Of a DNA stretch of 64,000 nucleotides, positions 54,110-63,503 are shown one piece after another. Position numbers and translations under genes: made by a program. Origin of the DNA: DATJCV01 sp963707665 (lineage in GTDB: Bacteria; Pseudomonadota; Gammaproteobacteria; Burkholderiales; Burkholderiaceae_D). Every line of letters begins with the position of its first letter. Positions within the stretch are counted from its first letter, which is position 1. The DNA lies in assembly GCA_963707665.1 (NCBI GenBank), contig CAVPQU010000002.1, positions 62,001 to 126,000 on the forward strand. Direction: 5' to 3'. The notes under the pieces are model-generated. The model saw only the letters and a list, made by a program, of their open reading frames with translations, had not been told where the DNA came from and searched no databases.

Positions 54110-55578
54110 GCGAGGTCCGGTTGCCGTAGATGCCAGTCGGTCGCACCCTGATAGCGGTGTGCGATGTTGAGTAACTTCGCTTCGGCAAAGTAGTTGCCGA
54201 TAATTTGCAGGCCGACCGGACGCTGGCGACTGTTTTCATCCTGGCCAAAGCCGCACGGAATCGACATGCCGGGCAAGCCGGCCAGGCTGGTGGACAAGGT
54301 ATAGATGTCGGCCAGGTACATCGCCACCGGGTCGTCCGCCTTGGCGCCAAGATCCCAGGCCACCGTCGGCGACACCGGCCCCATGATGACGTCGCATTGC
54401 TGGAACGCGCTTTGAAAATCTTGCGCGATCAGGCGCCGGATGCGCTGCGCCTGCAGGTAATAGGCATCGTAATAGCCGTGCGACAGCACATAGGCGCCGA
54501 CCAGGATGCGGCGTTTTACTTCCTCGCCGAAGCCTTCGGCGCGGGTCTTTTGATACATCTCGGCCAGGTCGTGATACTGGCTGGCGCGGTGGCCGTAGCG
54601 CACGCCGTCGAAACGCGACAGGTTGGACGAGGCTTCGGCCGGCGCGATCACGTAGTAGGCCGGAATCGACAGCCCGGTATTCGGCAGCGAAACATCGACC
54701 AGTGTCGCCCCCAGCTTCTCGTATTCGGTCAGCGCCGCGCGCACCGCCTGTTCCACCTCCGGCGCCAGGCCATCGCCGAAATACTCGCGCGGCACGCCGA
54801 TCTTCAGGCCGCGCAGGTCGTCGTTCAGGATGCGCGCGAAGTCTTCGCCGGCGCCATCCTGGCGGCGCTCGACGCTGGTCGAGTCGCGCGCATCGAAGCC
54901 GACCATCGCGTTCAGCAGCAGTGCGCAGTCTTCCGCCGTCTTCGCGATCGGGCCACCCTGGTCCAGCGACGAGGCAAACGCAATCATGCCGAAGCGCGAG
55001 ACGCTGCCATAGGTCGGCTTGATGCCGGTCACGCCGCAATGGGCAGCCGGTTGCCGGATTGAGCCGCCGGTGTCGGTGCCGGTCGCGGCCGGCGTCAGGC
55101 GCGCGGCTACCGCCGCCGCCGAGCCGCCGGAGGAGCCGCCCGGGATCGCCGCTTTATCCCAGGGATTCCTGACGGCGCCGAAAAACGAATTTTCATTGGT
55201 CGAGCCCATCGCGAATTCGTCGCAGTTCAGTTTGCCCAGCGTCACCATGCCGGCTTGCTGAAAGCGTTCGACCACGGTCGCATCAAACGGACTGACATAG
55301 TTTTCCAGCATCTTCGAGCCGGCCGTGGTGCGCCAGCCGCGCGTGACGAACAGATCCTTGTGCGCGATCGGAATCCCGGTCAGCGGGGTTGCCTGTTTTT
55401 GCGCCAGCAAGCGGTCGGCCGCGGTCGCCTGCTGCAGCGTCAGTTCGGGGTCGACATGCAAAAATGCATTCAGGTCGCTCGCTGCAATGCGCGCCAGGAA
55501 CAGTTCGGCAAGTTCGGTCGCGGCAATTTGTCTGGTCTGCAGCAGCGTCGATAGCTGCTGGATGGTTTTGGTATGCAT
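54106..55578 (-). CDS. gatA: Asp-tRNA(Asn)/Glu-tRNA(Gln) amidotransferase subunit A
   Basis: A 490-residue protein from ATG 55578 (MHTKTIQQLSTLLQ). Amidase signature: GIPIAHKDLFVTRG (catalytic Lys), then AIPGGSSGGSAAAVAARL and TGTDTGGSIRQPAAHCGVTGIKPTYGSVSRFG (cis-Ser and nucleophile Ser). It supplies ammonia from glutamine for tRNA amidation together with GatB and GatC. It is 91 bases downstream of gatC and overlaps the next gene. Confidence 0.96.
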   Translation of the reverse strand: MHTKTIQQLSTLLQTRQIAATELAELFLARIAASDLNAFLHVDPELTLQQATAADRLLAQKQATPLTGIPIAHKDLFVTRGWRTTAGSKMLENYVSPFDATVVERFQQAGMVTLGKLNCDEFAMGSTNENSFFGAVRNPWDKAAIPGGSSGGSAAAVAARLTPAATGTDTGGSIRQPAAHCGVTGIKPTYGSVSRFGMIAFASSLDQGGPIAKTAEDCALLLNAMVGFDARDSTSVERRQDGAGEDFARILNDDLRGLKIGVPREYFGDGLAPEVEQAVRAALTEYEKLGATLVDVSLPNTGLSIPAYYVIAPAEASSNLSRFDGVRYGHRASQYHDLAEMYQKTRAEGFGEEVKRRILVGAYVLSHGYYDAYYLQAQRIRRLIAQDFQSAFQQCDVIMGPVSPTVAWDLGAKADDPVAMYLADIYTLSTSLAGLPGMSIPCGFGQDENSRQRPVGLQIIGNYFAEAKLLNIAHRYQGATDWHLRQPDLA

Positions 55579-55669
55579 GGCAATCGATTCAGCGTAGTTA
55601 TGGTGCTCCGCGGCCGGCGTGGTTGCAACCGAAAGCGCGTTGAGCGGTATTTTTATTGCAGGCTTGTCA

Positions 55670-55972
55670 TTATTCAATGACTTTCGGCACCAGGAACAGG
55701 CCGTCCTGAACGGCCGGCGCATTGCGCTGATAATCGTCGCGCCGGTTGGCTTCGGTGACTTCATCTTGCCGCAGGCGCAGCGATAAATCCGGCTGGAAGG
55801 CGGCGATCGGGTGCGCCAGCGGTTCAATGCCGCTGGTATCGATGGTTTTCATTTGCTCCACCAGCGCAAAGATGTCGTTCAGCTTGGACAAGGTGGCCGC
55901 TGCCTGCGCCTCGCTCAATTCGAGTTGCGCCAGGATGGCGAGACGTTTGACGTCGGACAGATCAAGTGACAT
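55670..55972 (-). CDS. gatC: Asp-tRNA(Asn)/Glu-tRNA(Gln) amidotransferase subunit C
   Basis: A 100-residue protein: LDLSDVKRLAILAQLELSE, LSKLNDIFALVEQMKTIDTSGIEPLAHP, RLRQDEVTE, NAPAVQDGLFLVPKVIE. This is the standard GatC pattern that clamps GatA and GatB together. It is the first gene of the gat operon and divergent from mreB, as in many Betaproteobacteria. A TGACAAA-AA-TTTGTCA palindrome lies 65 bases upstream. Confidence 0.95.
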   Translation of the reverse strand: MSLDLSDVKRLAILAQLELSEAQAAATLSKLNDIFALVEQMKTIDTSGIEPLAHPIAAFQPDLSLRLRQDEVTEANRRDDYQRNAPAVQDGLFLVPKVIE

Positions 55973-56336
55973 GGTCGGATGCGCGGATGGCTTGCGTCGG
56001 CAAGTAGGTTAAGTGGTTTGAGCGGCGATTTAATGCTGACAAAAATTTGTCAAACCCTTCAAATCGGCGCCGAATTTTAGAGGAAATGTCCAGTCGGATA
56101 CGTCTAAATTATAAGGTAGAATGCGGGGCTAATACTTGACAGGCGCCGGGCAGGCGTGGACAACGGGTCGCCATTGACTGCCCGAGGTATCGCTATTGTG
56201 GCGCCGGCGATTTCTGTGTTCCAGTGTGCCGGGTACCGTTTCTCGGTGCCGGGCCCTATCCCGCAATGGATGGATTTCTTGCGGACGGGGCGCCGCCGGG
56301 CTGAATCCCGCCCCACAACAAAATGGAAATTTATAC
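55973..56336. other. Divergent gatC-mreB regulatory region, 364 bases
   Basis: Promoters for gatC (minus) and the mreB operon (plus) must lie here. A TTGACA at 56136-56141 and a TAGAAT at 56117-56122 are partial promoter boxes on the plus strand, but neither has a good partner at 17 bases. The mreB leader from about 56145 is long and GC-rich, without a clear hairpin. A palindrome is listed separately. Confidence 0.4.
56037..56052. promoter_or_regulatory. Perfect 7-bp palindrome TGACAAA-AA-TTTGTCA
   Basis: A TGACAAA / TTTGTCA inverted repeat with a two-base spacer in the gatC-mreB divergent region. Its minus-strand reading includes TTGACA, so it may overlap the gatC promoter and be an operator. 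No matching regulator was identified. Confidence 0.45.
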
Positions 56337-57380
56337 ATGTTCGGATTTTTACGCAGTTATTTTTCAAATGACCTGGCGATCGACTTGGGGACGGCCAACA
56401 CGCTGATTTACGTGCGTACTTCCGGCATCGTTCTGGACGAACCTTCGGTGGTGGCGATTCGCGAGCAGGGCGGGCCGAATGGCAAGAAAACCATCATGGC
56501 GGTTGGCAAGGAAGCCAAGCAGATGCTGGGCAAGGTGCCGGGCAACATCGAGGCGATTCGGCCGATGAAGGACGGCGTCATCGCCGACTTCACCGTCACC
56601 GAGCAGATGTTGAAACAGTTCATCCGCATGGTGCATGACTCCAAACTGTTCAAGCCTTCTCCGCGCATCATCATCTGCGTGCCGTGCGGCTCGACCCAGG
56701 TCGAGCGCCGTGCGATCCGCGAATCGGCGCTGGGCGCCGGCGCCTCGCAGGTGTTCCTGATCGAGGAGCCGATGGCGGCGGCGATCGGCGCCGGCCTGCC
56801 GGTGGCGGATGCGACCGGATCAATGGTGGTCGATATTGGCGGCGGCACCACCGAAGTCGGCATCATTTCGCTGGGCGGCATGGTCTACAAGGGTTCGATT
56901 AGAGTCGGCGGCGACCGCTTCGACGATGCGATCGTGAATTACATCCGCCGCAACTACGGCATGCTGATCGGCGAGCAGACCGCCGAGGCGATCAAGAAGC
57001 AGATCGGCTCCGCCTTCCCGGGCGCGGAAGTCAAGGAAATGGAAGTCAAGGGGCGCAACCTGTCGGAAGGCATTCCGCGCTCGTTTACAATTTCCAGCAA
57101 TGAAATCCTGGAAGCGCTGACCGAGCCGTTGAACGGCATTGTCTCCGCGGTCAAGACTGCGCTGGAACAGACGCCGCCCGAATTGGGCGCCGATATCGCC
57201 GAGAAGGGCATGATGCTGACCGGCGGCGGTGCCTTGCTGAACGACCTCGACCGTCTCCTGATGGAAGAAACCGGCTTGCCGGTGATCGTTGCCGAAGATC
57301 CGCTGACGTGCGTGGTGCGCGGCTCCGGCATGGCGCTGGAACGGATGGACAAGCTCGGTTCGATTTTCTCCTACGAATAA
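56337..57380 (+). CDS. mreB: Rod shape-determining protein MreB
   Basis: A 347-residue protein from ATG 56337 (MFGFLRSYFSNDLAIDLGTANTLIY). Actin-family sites: DLGTANTLIY (phosphate 1), MVVDIGGGTTEVGIISLGG (phosphate 2) and TGGGALLNDLDRLL (adenosine). It polymerises under the membrane and guides the elongation machinery (MreC, MreD, PBP2, RodA), all encoded next to it. A longer frame to 56196 has no MreB similarity. Confidence 0.97.
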   Translation: MFGFLRSYFSNDLAIDLGTANTLIYVRTSGIVLDEPSVVAIREQGGPNGKKTIMAVGKEAKQMLGKVPGNIEAIRPMKDGVIADFTVTEQMLKQFIRMVHDSKLFKPSPRIIICVPCGSTQVERRAIRESALGAGASQVFLIEEPMAAAIGAGLPVADATGSMVVDIGGGTTEVGIISLGGMVYKGSIRVGGDRFDDAIVNYIRRNYGMLIGEQTAEAIKKQIGSAFPGAEVKEMEVKGRNLSEGIPRSFTISSNEILEALTEPLNGIVSAVKTALEQTPPELGADIAEKGMMLTGGGALLNDLDRLLMEETGLPVIVAEDPLTCVVRGSGMALERMDKLGSIFSYE

Positions 57381-57499
57381 AGGTGCCGCGATGCCGCGCA
57401 CGGCGCGTCCGGCAGCATCGAAACTTCAGGTTGGCCTGCGGCGGCGCGGGCGCCGCGGCGCCATCGCTGCTGTACCCGCCAGGACTTGCAAGACGATAA

Positions 57500-58495
57500 A
57501 TGGAATTCAGTAGTCCACCGCCACTTTTCAAGCAGGGCGCTTCGGCGCGTGCGAAAGTGGTTTTTTTCGCCCTGATCGCGGTCACATTGCTGGTGGCGGA
57601 CGCCCGCACGCAATCGTTGGCGATGTTGCGGCACTTGGTGGGTACCGGTCTTTATCCACTGCAGGCCGCCGCGCTGATGCCACGCGAGGCGTTGTACCGC
57701 ATCGGCGATTACTTCACTTCCCAAACCCGGCTGGAACGCGAAAACCAGGGTTTTCGGCGCCAGCACGCCGACAATGCGCGCGCTTTGCAGCAGGCGCAAT
57801 TCCTGGTGGCGGAAAACCAGCAGCTGCGCAATTTGCTGGCGCTTCGCGACCAGCTCGCAGTGCGATCGGTCAGCAGCGAAATCCTGTACGACACGCGCGA
57901 TCCGTTTACGCGCAAGATCGTGCTCGATCGTGGCAGCCGGGATGGCGTGGCCGCCGGCCAGCCGGTGATCGACGATACCGGCGTGGTTGGCCAGGTGACT
58001 CGTGTGTTTCCGTTTGCTGCCGAAGTCAGCCTGCTGACCGACAAGGACCAGGCGATTCCGGTGCAGGTGTTGCGTAATGGCTTGCGCAGCGTGATCTACG
58101 GCCGCGGCCAGTCGGGTCAGCTGGAGTTGCGCTTCATGGTGGCAAATGGCGATATTCGCAACGATGATGTGCTGGTTACGTCCGGTATCGACGGCGTCTA
58201 TCCGCCCGGGTTGGCGGTCGCTCGTGTTTCCGAGGTCGAAAACAAGGTGGCCGACGCCTTCGCCCACATTGTGTGCGAGCCGCTGGCTGGGCTTGGCCGC
58301 CATCGGCAACTGCTGATCCTGCTGACCGAGGCCAAGCCGCTGCCGCTCATCGACGTGGAAGAAAAGGAAACCGGAAAGGACCGCCCTGGCGCCCGCGCCG
58401 CTCGCGCAAGGGCCAAACAGGCGTTGCGCGCGCCCGAAAAAACCCAGGCGCCTCCACCCAAAAAAGCGCCCCTCAGCCAGGAGATCGCCCGGTGA
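57500..58495 (+). CDS. mreC: Rod shape-determining protein MreC
   Basis: A 331-residue protein: one membrane helix (residues about 20-40), a coiled coil (LERENQGFRRQHADNARALQQAQFLVAENQQLRNLL), then the periplasmic beta domains (SSEILYDTRDPFTRKIVLDRGSRDGVAAGQPVIDDTGVVGQV). The C-terminal 40 residues are Ala/Lys/Pro-rich. It links MreB to the periplasmic wall synthases. The stop overlaps the mreD start (GTGA). Confidence 0.95.
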   Translation: MEFSSPPPLFKQGASARAKVVFFALIAVTLLVADARTQSLAMLRHLVGTGLYPLQAAALMPREALYRIGDYFTSQTRLERENQGFRRQHADNARALQQAQFLVAENQQLRNLLALRDQLAVRSVSSEILYDTRDPFTRKIVLDRGSRDGVAAGQPVIDDTGVVGQVTRVFPFAAEVSLLTDKDQAIPVQVLRNGLRSVIYGRGQSGQLELRFMVANGDIRNDDVLVTSGIDGVYPPGLAVARVSEVENKVADAFAHIVCEPLAGLGRHRQLLILLTEAKPLPLIDVEEKETGKDRPGARAARARAKQALRAPEKTQAPPPKKAPLSQEIAR

Positions 58496-59004
58496 ATCGT
58501 CCGCAATACATCCTGCTGCCGGCCAGCGGACTGTTCATCGCGGCCAGCCTGGTGGTTGCCTTCGCGCTCAATCTCCTGCCGTGGGGGCGCTGGAATGGCG
58601 TGCCGGATTTCGTCGCGCTGATTCTGGTGTTCTGGAACATCCATCAACCGCGCAAGGTCGGTATCGGCATCGCCTTTTTCATGGGGCTGATGATGGATGT
58701 GCATGACGCCAGCCTGCTGGGCGAAAACGCGCTGGCCTATACGCTGCTGTCGTATTTCACGATCATGATCCATCGGCGCGTGCTGTGGTTTCCGATGGGA
58801 ACTCAGGCATTGCACGTGCTGCCCTTGCTGTTGCTGACGCAATTGGTGCAGTTGCTGATTCGCCTGATGGCCGGTGGCAGCTTTCCCGGCTGGCTGTATT
58901 TTTCCGAAAGCCTGGCTTCGGTCGCGCTCTGGCCGCTGGCCACCTGGTTATTGCTAGCGCCGCAGCGGCGCGCCGTCAACCGCGATGACAACCGCCCGCT
59001 TTGA
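58492..59004 (+). CDS. mreD: Rod shape-determining protein MreD
   Basis: A 170-residue membrane protein with about five helices, started by GTG 58492 inside the mreC stop. LPASGLFIAASLVVAFALNLLPWG and MGLMMDVHDASLLGENALAYTLLSYF are typical for MreD. It belongs to the elongasome with MreC, PBP2 and RodA. PBP2 follows 44 bases downstream. Confidence 0.93.
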   Translation: MNRPQYILLPASGLFIAASLVVAFALNLLPWGRWNGVPDFVALILVFWNIHQPRKVGIGIAFFMGLMMDVHDASLLGENALAYTLLSYFTIMIHRRVLWFPMGTQALHVLPLLLLTQLVQLLIRLMAGGSFPGWLYFSESLASVALWPLATWLLLAPQRRAVNRDDNRPL

Positions 59005-59048
59005 GGCGGCTGCCGCTATACATGCGGCCTGCTGCCGGATGACCACGC

Positions 59049-60992
59049 ATGACTGAATTCAAGAATGCCGAGCGTGAGCTGTACCTGTTCCGCCTGCGGC
59101 TGTCGGCGGTGGCGTTGTTCGTGCTCGTCTGTTTCGGCGTGCTGCTGGCGCGCTTCATCTGGCTGCAGGTGGCGCGCCATGACCAATACGCGGCGCAAGC
59201 CGAGGACAACCGTATCTCGGTGGTGCCGGTGGTGCCGAATCGCGGCCTGATCTTCGACCGCAACGGCGTTATCCTGGCGCGCAATTATTCCGCTTACACG
59301 CTGGAAATCACGCCCTCGAAGATCGAAGGCAAGCTAGATGACGTGATCGACGATCTGTCGCTCCTGGTGGACATCACGCCACGCGATCGCAAGCAGTTCC
59401 GCCGCTTGCTGGAGGATTCGCGCAAGTTCGAAAGCGTGCCGATTCGCACCCGCCTGACTGACGAGGAAGTGGCGCGCTTTTCGGTCCAGCGCTACCGTTT
59501 TCCCGGGGTCGAGGTCGAGGCGCGCCTATTCCGCCAGTACCCGCTGGGCGAGGTGGCGTCGCATGTGATCGGCTACATTGGCCGCATCAGCGCGCGCGAC
59601 GCCGAGAAGCTGGAGGAGAGTGACGACAGCGCCAACTATGCCGGCAGCAATCACATCGGCAAGGAAGGCGTCGAAAAGAGTTACGAAAAATACCTGCACG
59701 GCACCACAGGTTACGAAGAGGTCGAAGTCTCGGCCAGCGGCCGCGCGGTGCGCTCGCTGTCGCGCACGCCGGCCACGCCCGGTCACAACCTGATTTTGTC
59801 GCTCGATATCGAACTGCAGAAGGTGGTCGAGCAGGCCTTTGGCGAGCGGCGCGGTGCGCTGGTGGCGATCGAGCCGGCCACCGGCGACATCCTGGCTTAT
59901 GTGTCGCGCCCCGGCTTCGACCCCAATTTGTTCATCGACGGCATCGACCAGCAAAGCTGGGACGAGCTGAACAACTCGCCCGACCGGCCGCTGGTGAACC
60001 GGCCACTGTCGGGCGCCTATCCGCCCGGCTCGACCTACAAGCCGTTCATGGCGCTGGCGGCGCTGGAGCTTGGCAAGCGCAAGCCGCAGGACGCCATTTC
60101 CGATCCTGGCTATTTCTGGCTTGGGAACCACAAATTCCGCGACGACAAGGAAGGCGGCCACGGCATGGTCGACATGTACAAGTCGATCGTGCATTCGTGC
60201 GACACCTACTACTACCTGCTGGCCAACGACATGGGAGTGGATGCGATGCACGACTTCATGAAACCGTTCGGCTTTGGTCAGCTGACCGGCATCGACCTGG
60301 AGCATGAGCGCACCGGCCTGCTGCCGTCGACGGCATGGAAGAAATCGGCCTACAAGAAACCGGAGCAGAAAAGATGGTTTGCCGGCGAGACCATTTCGCT
60401 TGGCATCGGCCAGGGCTACAACGCTTTCACGCCGCTGCAGCTGGCGCATGCAACCGCGATCCTGGCGAACAACGGTGTGGTGATGAAACCGCATCTGGTG
60501 AAGGCGGTCGAAGACCCGGACAGCCATCAGCGCACGCTGACGGTGCCGAAGGAAAGCTACCGCATCCCGCTGCAGCAAAAAAATATCGACGTCATCAAGC
60601 GCGCGATGGTCGGCGTCACGCTGGAAGGGACCTCGCGCCGGGTATTCGCCAACGCCGGCTACGAGTCGGCCGGCAAGACCGGCACCTCGCAGGTGATCGC
60701 GATCAAGAAGAACGAAAAATACGACGCCAGCAAGATCGATGCGCGGCACCATGACCACGCGCTGTACACCGCGTTCGCGCCGGTCGAGCAGCCGCGCATC
60801 GCGATTGCCATCATCGTCGAGAACGGCGGCTTCGGCGGCGCGGCGGCGGCGCCGATCGTGCGCGCCGCGCTCGATTATTTCTTGCTCGGCAAAAAGCCGG
60901 GCGAGCAGGAGTCGGCGCCGCCAGCCGCGCCGTCGGCCCCAGTGGTGGTGAAGGCAGCGGCCCGTGCCGACACTCACATTCACGAGGATTGA
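59049..60992 (+). CDS. mrdA: Penicillin-binding protein 2
   Basis: A 647-residue protein. One N-terminal membrane helix (residues about 18-40); dimerisation domain (PNRGLIFDRNGVILARNYSAYTLEI); transpeptidase with active-site motifs SGAYPPGSTYKPF (STxK Ser), HSCDTYYY (SxD position) and AGKTGTSQ (KTG). It cross-links peptidoglycan in lateral wall growth with RodA, whose gene follows 63 bases downstream. The C-terminus has an Ala/Pro-rich tail. Confidence 0.96.
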   Translation: MTEFKNAERELYLFRLRLSAVALFVLVCFGVLLARFIWLQVARHDQYAAQAEDNRISVVPVVPNRGLIFDRNGVILARNYSAYTLEITPSKIEGKLDDVIDDLSLLVDITPRDRKQFRRLLEDSRKFESVPIRTRLTDEEVARFSVQRYRFPGVEVEARLFRQYPLGEVASHVIGYIGRISARDAEKLEESDDSANYAGSNHIGKEGVEKSYEKYLHGTTGYEEVEVSASGRAVRSLSRTPATPGHNLILSLDIELQKVVEQAFGERRGALVAIEPATGDILAYVSRPGFDPNLFIDGIDQQSWDELNNSPDRPLVNRPLSGAYPPGSTYKPFMALAALELGKRKPQDAISDPGYFWLGNHKFRDDKEGGHGMVDMYKSIVHSCDTYYYLLANDMGVDAMHDFMKPFGFGQLTGIDLEHERTGLLPSTAWKKSAYKKPEQKRWFAGETISLGIGQGYNAFTPLQLAHATAILANNGVVMKPHLVKAVEDPDSHQRTLTVPKESYRIPLQQKNIDVIKRAMVGVTLEGTSRRVFANAGYESAGKTGTSQVIAIKKNEKYDASKIDARHHDHALYTAFAPVEQPRIAIAIIVENGGFGGAAAAPIVRAALDYFLLGKKPGEQESAPPAAPSAPVVVKAAARADTHIHED

Positions 60993-61055
60993 GGTGCCCA
61001 TGTTTGCGCAACTTTCCCATGCCGCCATGCTGCTGATCAGCGCCGGAGCACTGTC

Positions 61056-62169
61056 ATGGCGCTGAAGGACAGGCGTACGTTCTGGGAAATCGCCAAGCCG
61101 TATTTCACGGTCTTTGACGGTCCGCTGGCGCTGATTGTGTTCCTGCTGCTGTCGGTGGCGCTGGTCACGCTGTATTCGGCCGGCATCGACGTCCCGGGCC
61201 GGGTCGAGGACCAGTTGCGCAACATCCTGATCGCCTTCGTCGTCATGTGGATCGCGGCCAATGTGTCGCCGCAGACGCTGATGCGGTTTGCAGTGCCAGT
61301 CTATACCTTCGGCATTGCGCTGCTGCTGGCAGTGGCGATGTTCGGGCTGGTCAAGAAGGGTGCACGGCGCTGGCTCAATCTCGGCATGATCGTGCAGCCG
61401 TCCGAGATCATGAAGATCGCGATGCCGCTGATGCTGGCCTGGTTCTTCCAGAAACGCGAGGGCCAGATCGGCTGGCGCGAATACCTGGTAGCCGCGCTGC
61501 TGCTGCTGCTGCCGGTCGGCCTGATCGCCAAGCAGCCGGATCTGGGCACTGCGCTGCTTGGTGCTGGCGGCCGGGTTTTACGTGATCTTCCTGGCCGGGC
61601 TGTCATGGAAGGTGCTGCTCGGCCTGGTGCTGGCGGCCGGCGCCAGCCTGCCGGTGGTGTGGTCGATGCTGCACGACTATCAACGCTCGCGCGTGATGAC
61701 GTTGATCGATCCGACCACCGATCCGCTCGGCAAGGGTTTCCATATCATCCAGTCGACCATCGCCATCGGTTCCGGCGGCGTGTCCGGCAAGGGCTGGCTG
61801 AACGGCACGCAATCGCACCTGGCCTTCATCCCGGAACGCACCACCGATTTCATCTTCGCGGTGTTTTCGGAAGAGTTCGGGCTGATCGGCAACGGCGTGC
61901 TGCTGGTGCTGTACCTGCTGCTGATCGGGCGCGGGCTGATCATCGCCGCCAATGCGCCCAGCTTTTTTACGCGCCTGCTGGCCGGCGCCATTACCCTGAT
62001 CTTCTTCACCTATGCCTTCGTCAACATGGGAATGGTCAGTGGTATTCTGCCGGTGGTCGGGGTGCCGCTGCCGTTCATGAGTTACGGCGGTACGGCGCTG
62101 GTGACACTCGGTCTCGGCGTCGGCATCCTGATGAGCATCCAGCATCATCGAAAACTGATTCAGTCATAA
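61056..62169 (+). CDS. rodA: RodA peptidoglycan glycosyltransferase (one frameshift)
   Basis: Frame-corrected to about 370 residues from ATG 61056 with CCGGAG upstream. SEDS family, about ten membrane helices: RRWLNLGMIVQPSEIMKIAMPLMLAWFF, IAKQPDLGTALL, DPLGKGFHIIQSTIAIGSGGVSGKGWLNGTQSHLAFIPERTTDFIFAVFSEEFG, and VGVPLPFMSYGG. The frame breaks at about 61560: an extra T turns CTGCTGGTG into CTGCTTGGTG. RodA is normally essential in rods, so a sequence error is the best explanation. It polymerises lipid II with PBP2. Confidence 0.92.
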
Positions 62170-62180
62170 GGAATTCCCGG

Positions 62181-63263
62181 ATGCGAACCTGCCCACCCTC
62201 GAATCGAAACCAACTGCTGCGCCTGCTGGCAATGGCGGCGCCAGCGCTGATCCTGGTAGCCTGCGGCAGCGTGCCGCGGCAGCCGGCGGCGCCGGAGCCG
62301 GCACGACCGGCGGCGGCACCGACCACCGCCAGCGCCGCGCGCAGCAAGCTGCCGGCGCTGCCGCCGGCGGGCTCCGGGCGCGGCGGCTATTACCTGGACG
62401 ACGGTCCGGGCGATGCGCCGCCGGACGATTTGCTGGCGATCCCCGACGCCGAGCCGAAAATCGAACCCTATGCGAAGGCGACGCTGCGGCCGTATGTCGT
62501 GTTCGGCAAGACCTACACGCCGATCACCGACGAGCGGCCCTTGAAGCAGCGCGGCGTCGGCAGCTGGTACGGCAAGAAATTCCATGGCCAGAAGACCTCG
62601 TCCGGCGAGCTGTACGACATGTACCAGATGACCGCCGCCCATCCGACCTTGCCGCTGCCTTCGTATGCGCGCGTGACCAACCTGAAGACCGGCGTGCAGG
62701 TGATCGTGCGCGTCAACGACCGTGGGCCGTTCCGCTCCGACCGCATCATCGACCTGTCGTATACCGCGGCCCTGAAGCTGGGCTACCTGACGCACGGCAG
62801 CACCGAGCTGGAAGTCGAGCGGCTGCTGCCCGATGAAATCCTGCGCCTGGCCGCCGCCAAGCAGGATCAGTCGGCACCAGTGACCGTGAGCGCGGTGGCT
62901 CCGGCGTCGATCGAAACCCTGCTGCAGGCACAAGCCGGGCCGGCCGCGGGCGTCCAAGCACCGTCGGCGCTCGCAGCCGCCGCCGACAGCCCAGCGCCAC
63001 TCGCCACCTCGATCACGCCGGCGCCCAGCGGCGGCGGTTTTTATCTCCAGCTCGGCGCCTATGCGCAGGCCGCCAACGCCGAGGCGCTGCGCGCCCGACT
63101 GGCGCAGAACTGGTCGGCGGCGCTGCCGCCGCTGGAAGTGGTGCAATACGGCAGCTTGTTCCGCGTCCACAGCGGCCCGTACAGCAGCCGCGGCGACGCC
63201 GCCAGCGTGGCCTTGCAAGTGCGCGAGGGCGGCGCGACGTCGGCGTTGATCGTGCAGCGCTAG
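62181..63263 (+). CDS. rlpA: RlpA-family septal ring lytic transglycosylase/lipoprotein
   Basis: A 360-residue protein from ATG 62181 with AAGGA upstream. A lipobox (ILVAC) after a hydrophobic leader predicts lipidation. An Ala/Pro-rich spacer precedes the RlpA double-psi beta barrel (GVGSWYGKKFHGQKTSSGELYDMYQMTAAHPTLPLPSYARVTNLKTG, ...RVNDRGPF, with Asp/His site). The last 80 residues are a SPOR domain (FYLQLGAYAQAANAEALRARL, VHSGPYSSRGDA). It cleaves denuded glycan at the septum or wall. It is the last gene of the mre-mrd group. Confidence 0.93.
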   Translation: MRTCPPSNRNQLLRLLAMAAPALILVACGSVPRQPAAPEPARPAAAPTTASAARSKLPALPPAGSGRGGYYLDDGPGDAPPDDLLAIPDAEPKIEPYAKATLRPYVVFGKTYTPITDERPLKQRGVGSWYGKKFHGQKTSSGELYDMYQMTAAHPTLPLPSYARVTNLKTGVQVIVRVNDRGPFRSDRIIDLSYTAALKLGYLTHGSTELEVERLLPDEILRLAAAKQDQSAPVTVSAVAPASIETLLQAQAGPAAGVQAPSALAAAADSPAPLATSITPAPSGGGFYLQLGAYAQAANAEALRARLAQNWSAALPPLEVVQYGSLFRVHSGPYSSRGDAASVALQVREGGATSALIVQR

Positions 63264-63384
63264 ACCAGGCCAGCGTCGGTCGCCAGGCCGCCGTCGAACG
63301 CGGCCGATGCCGTCAGCCTTGTCGACTTGGCGTGAGGGCAGTGGCGCCGATCCTCCGGTATCAAGCGGGGCTTTGGCGGCGGCA

Positions 63385-63406
63385 TATACTCCCTCTATGT
63401 GCCGCC
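63385..63406. repeat. TATACTCCC motif in a GGCGGCA/TGCCGCC hairpin
   Basis: The arms GGCGGCA (63378-63384) and TGCCGCC (63400-63406) enclose TATACTCCCTCTATG. It is in the convergent spacer between rlpA and the methyltransferase. It is one of nine GGAGTAT-type intergenic sites in the window. Confidence 0.5.
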
Positions 63407-63503
63407 TGTGTCGGCCATGAAATGGAGTGTTTTTTAATATACCCCTAGTTCTTCATTTTTCCTCAAATGCCGGCCGCCATCCGCAGCAGCGGCCATAAGC
63501 CGC

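Noticed and set aside
59526..61028. 500-codon minus-strand frame opposite mrdA
   Set aside because: Antisense shadow of penicillin-binding protein 2, whose active-site motifs are intact on the plus strand.
61056..63263. 735-codon frame joining RodA to RlpA
   Set aside because: It is produced by the insertion near 61560 in rodA; the true rodA 3' half and the rlpA start with its own ribosome-binding site are separate.
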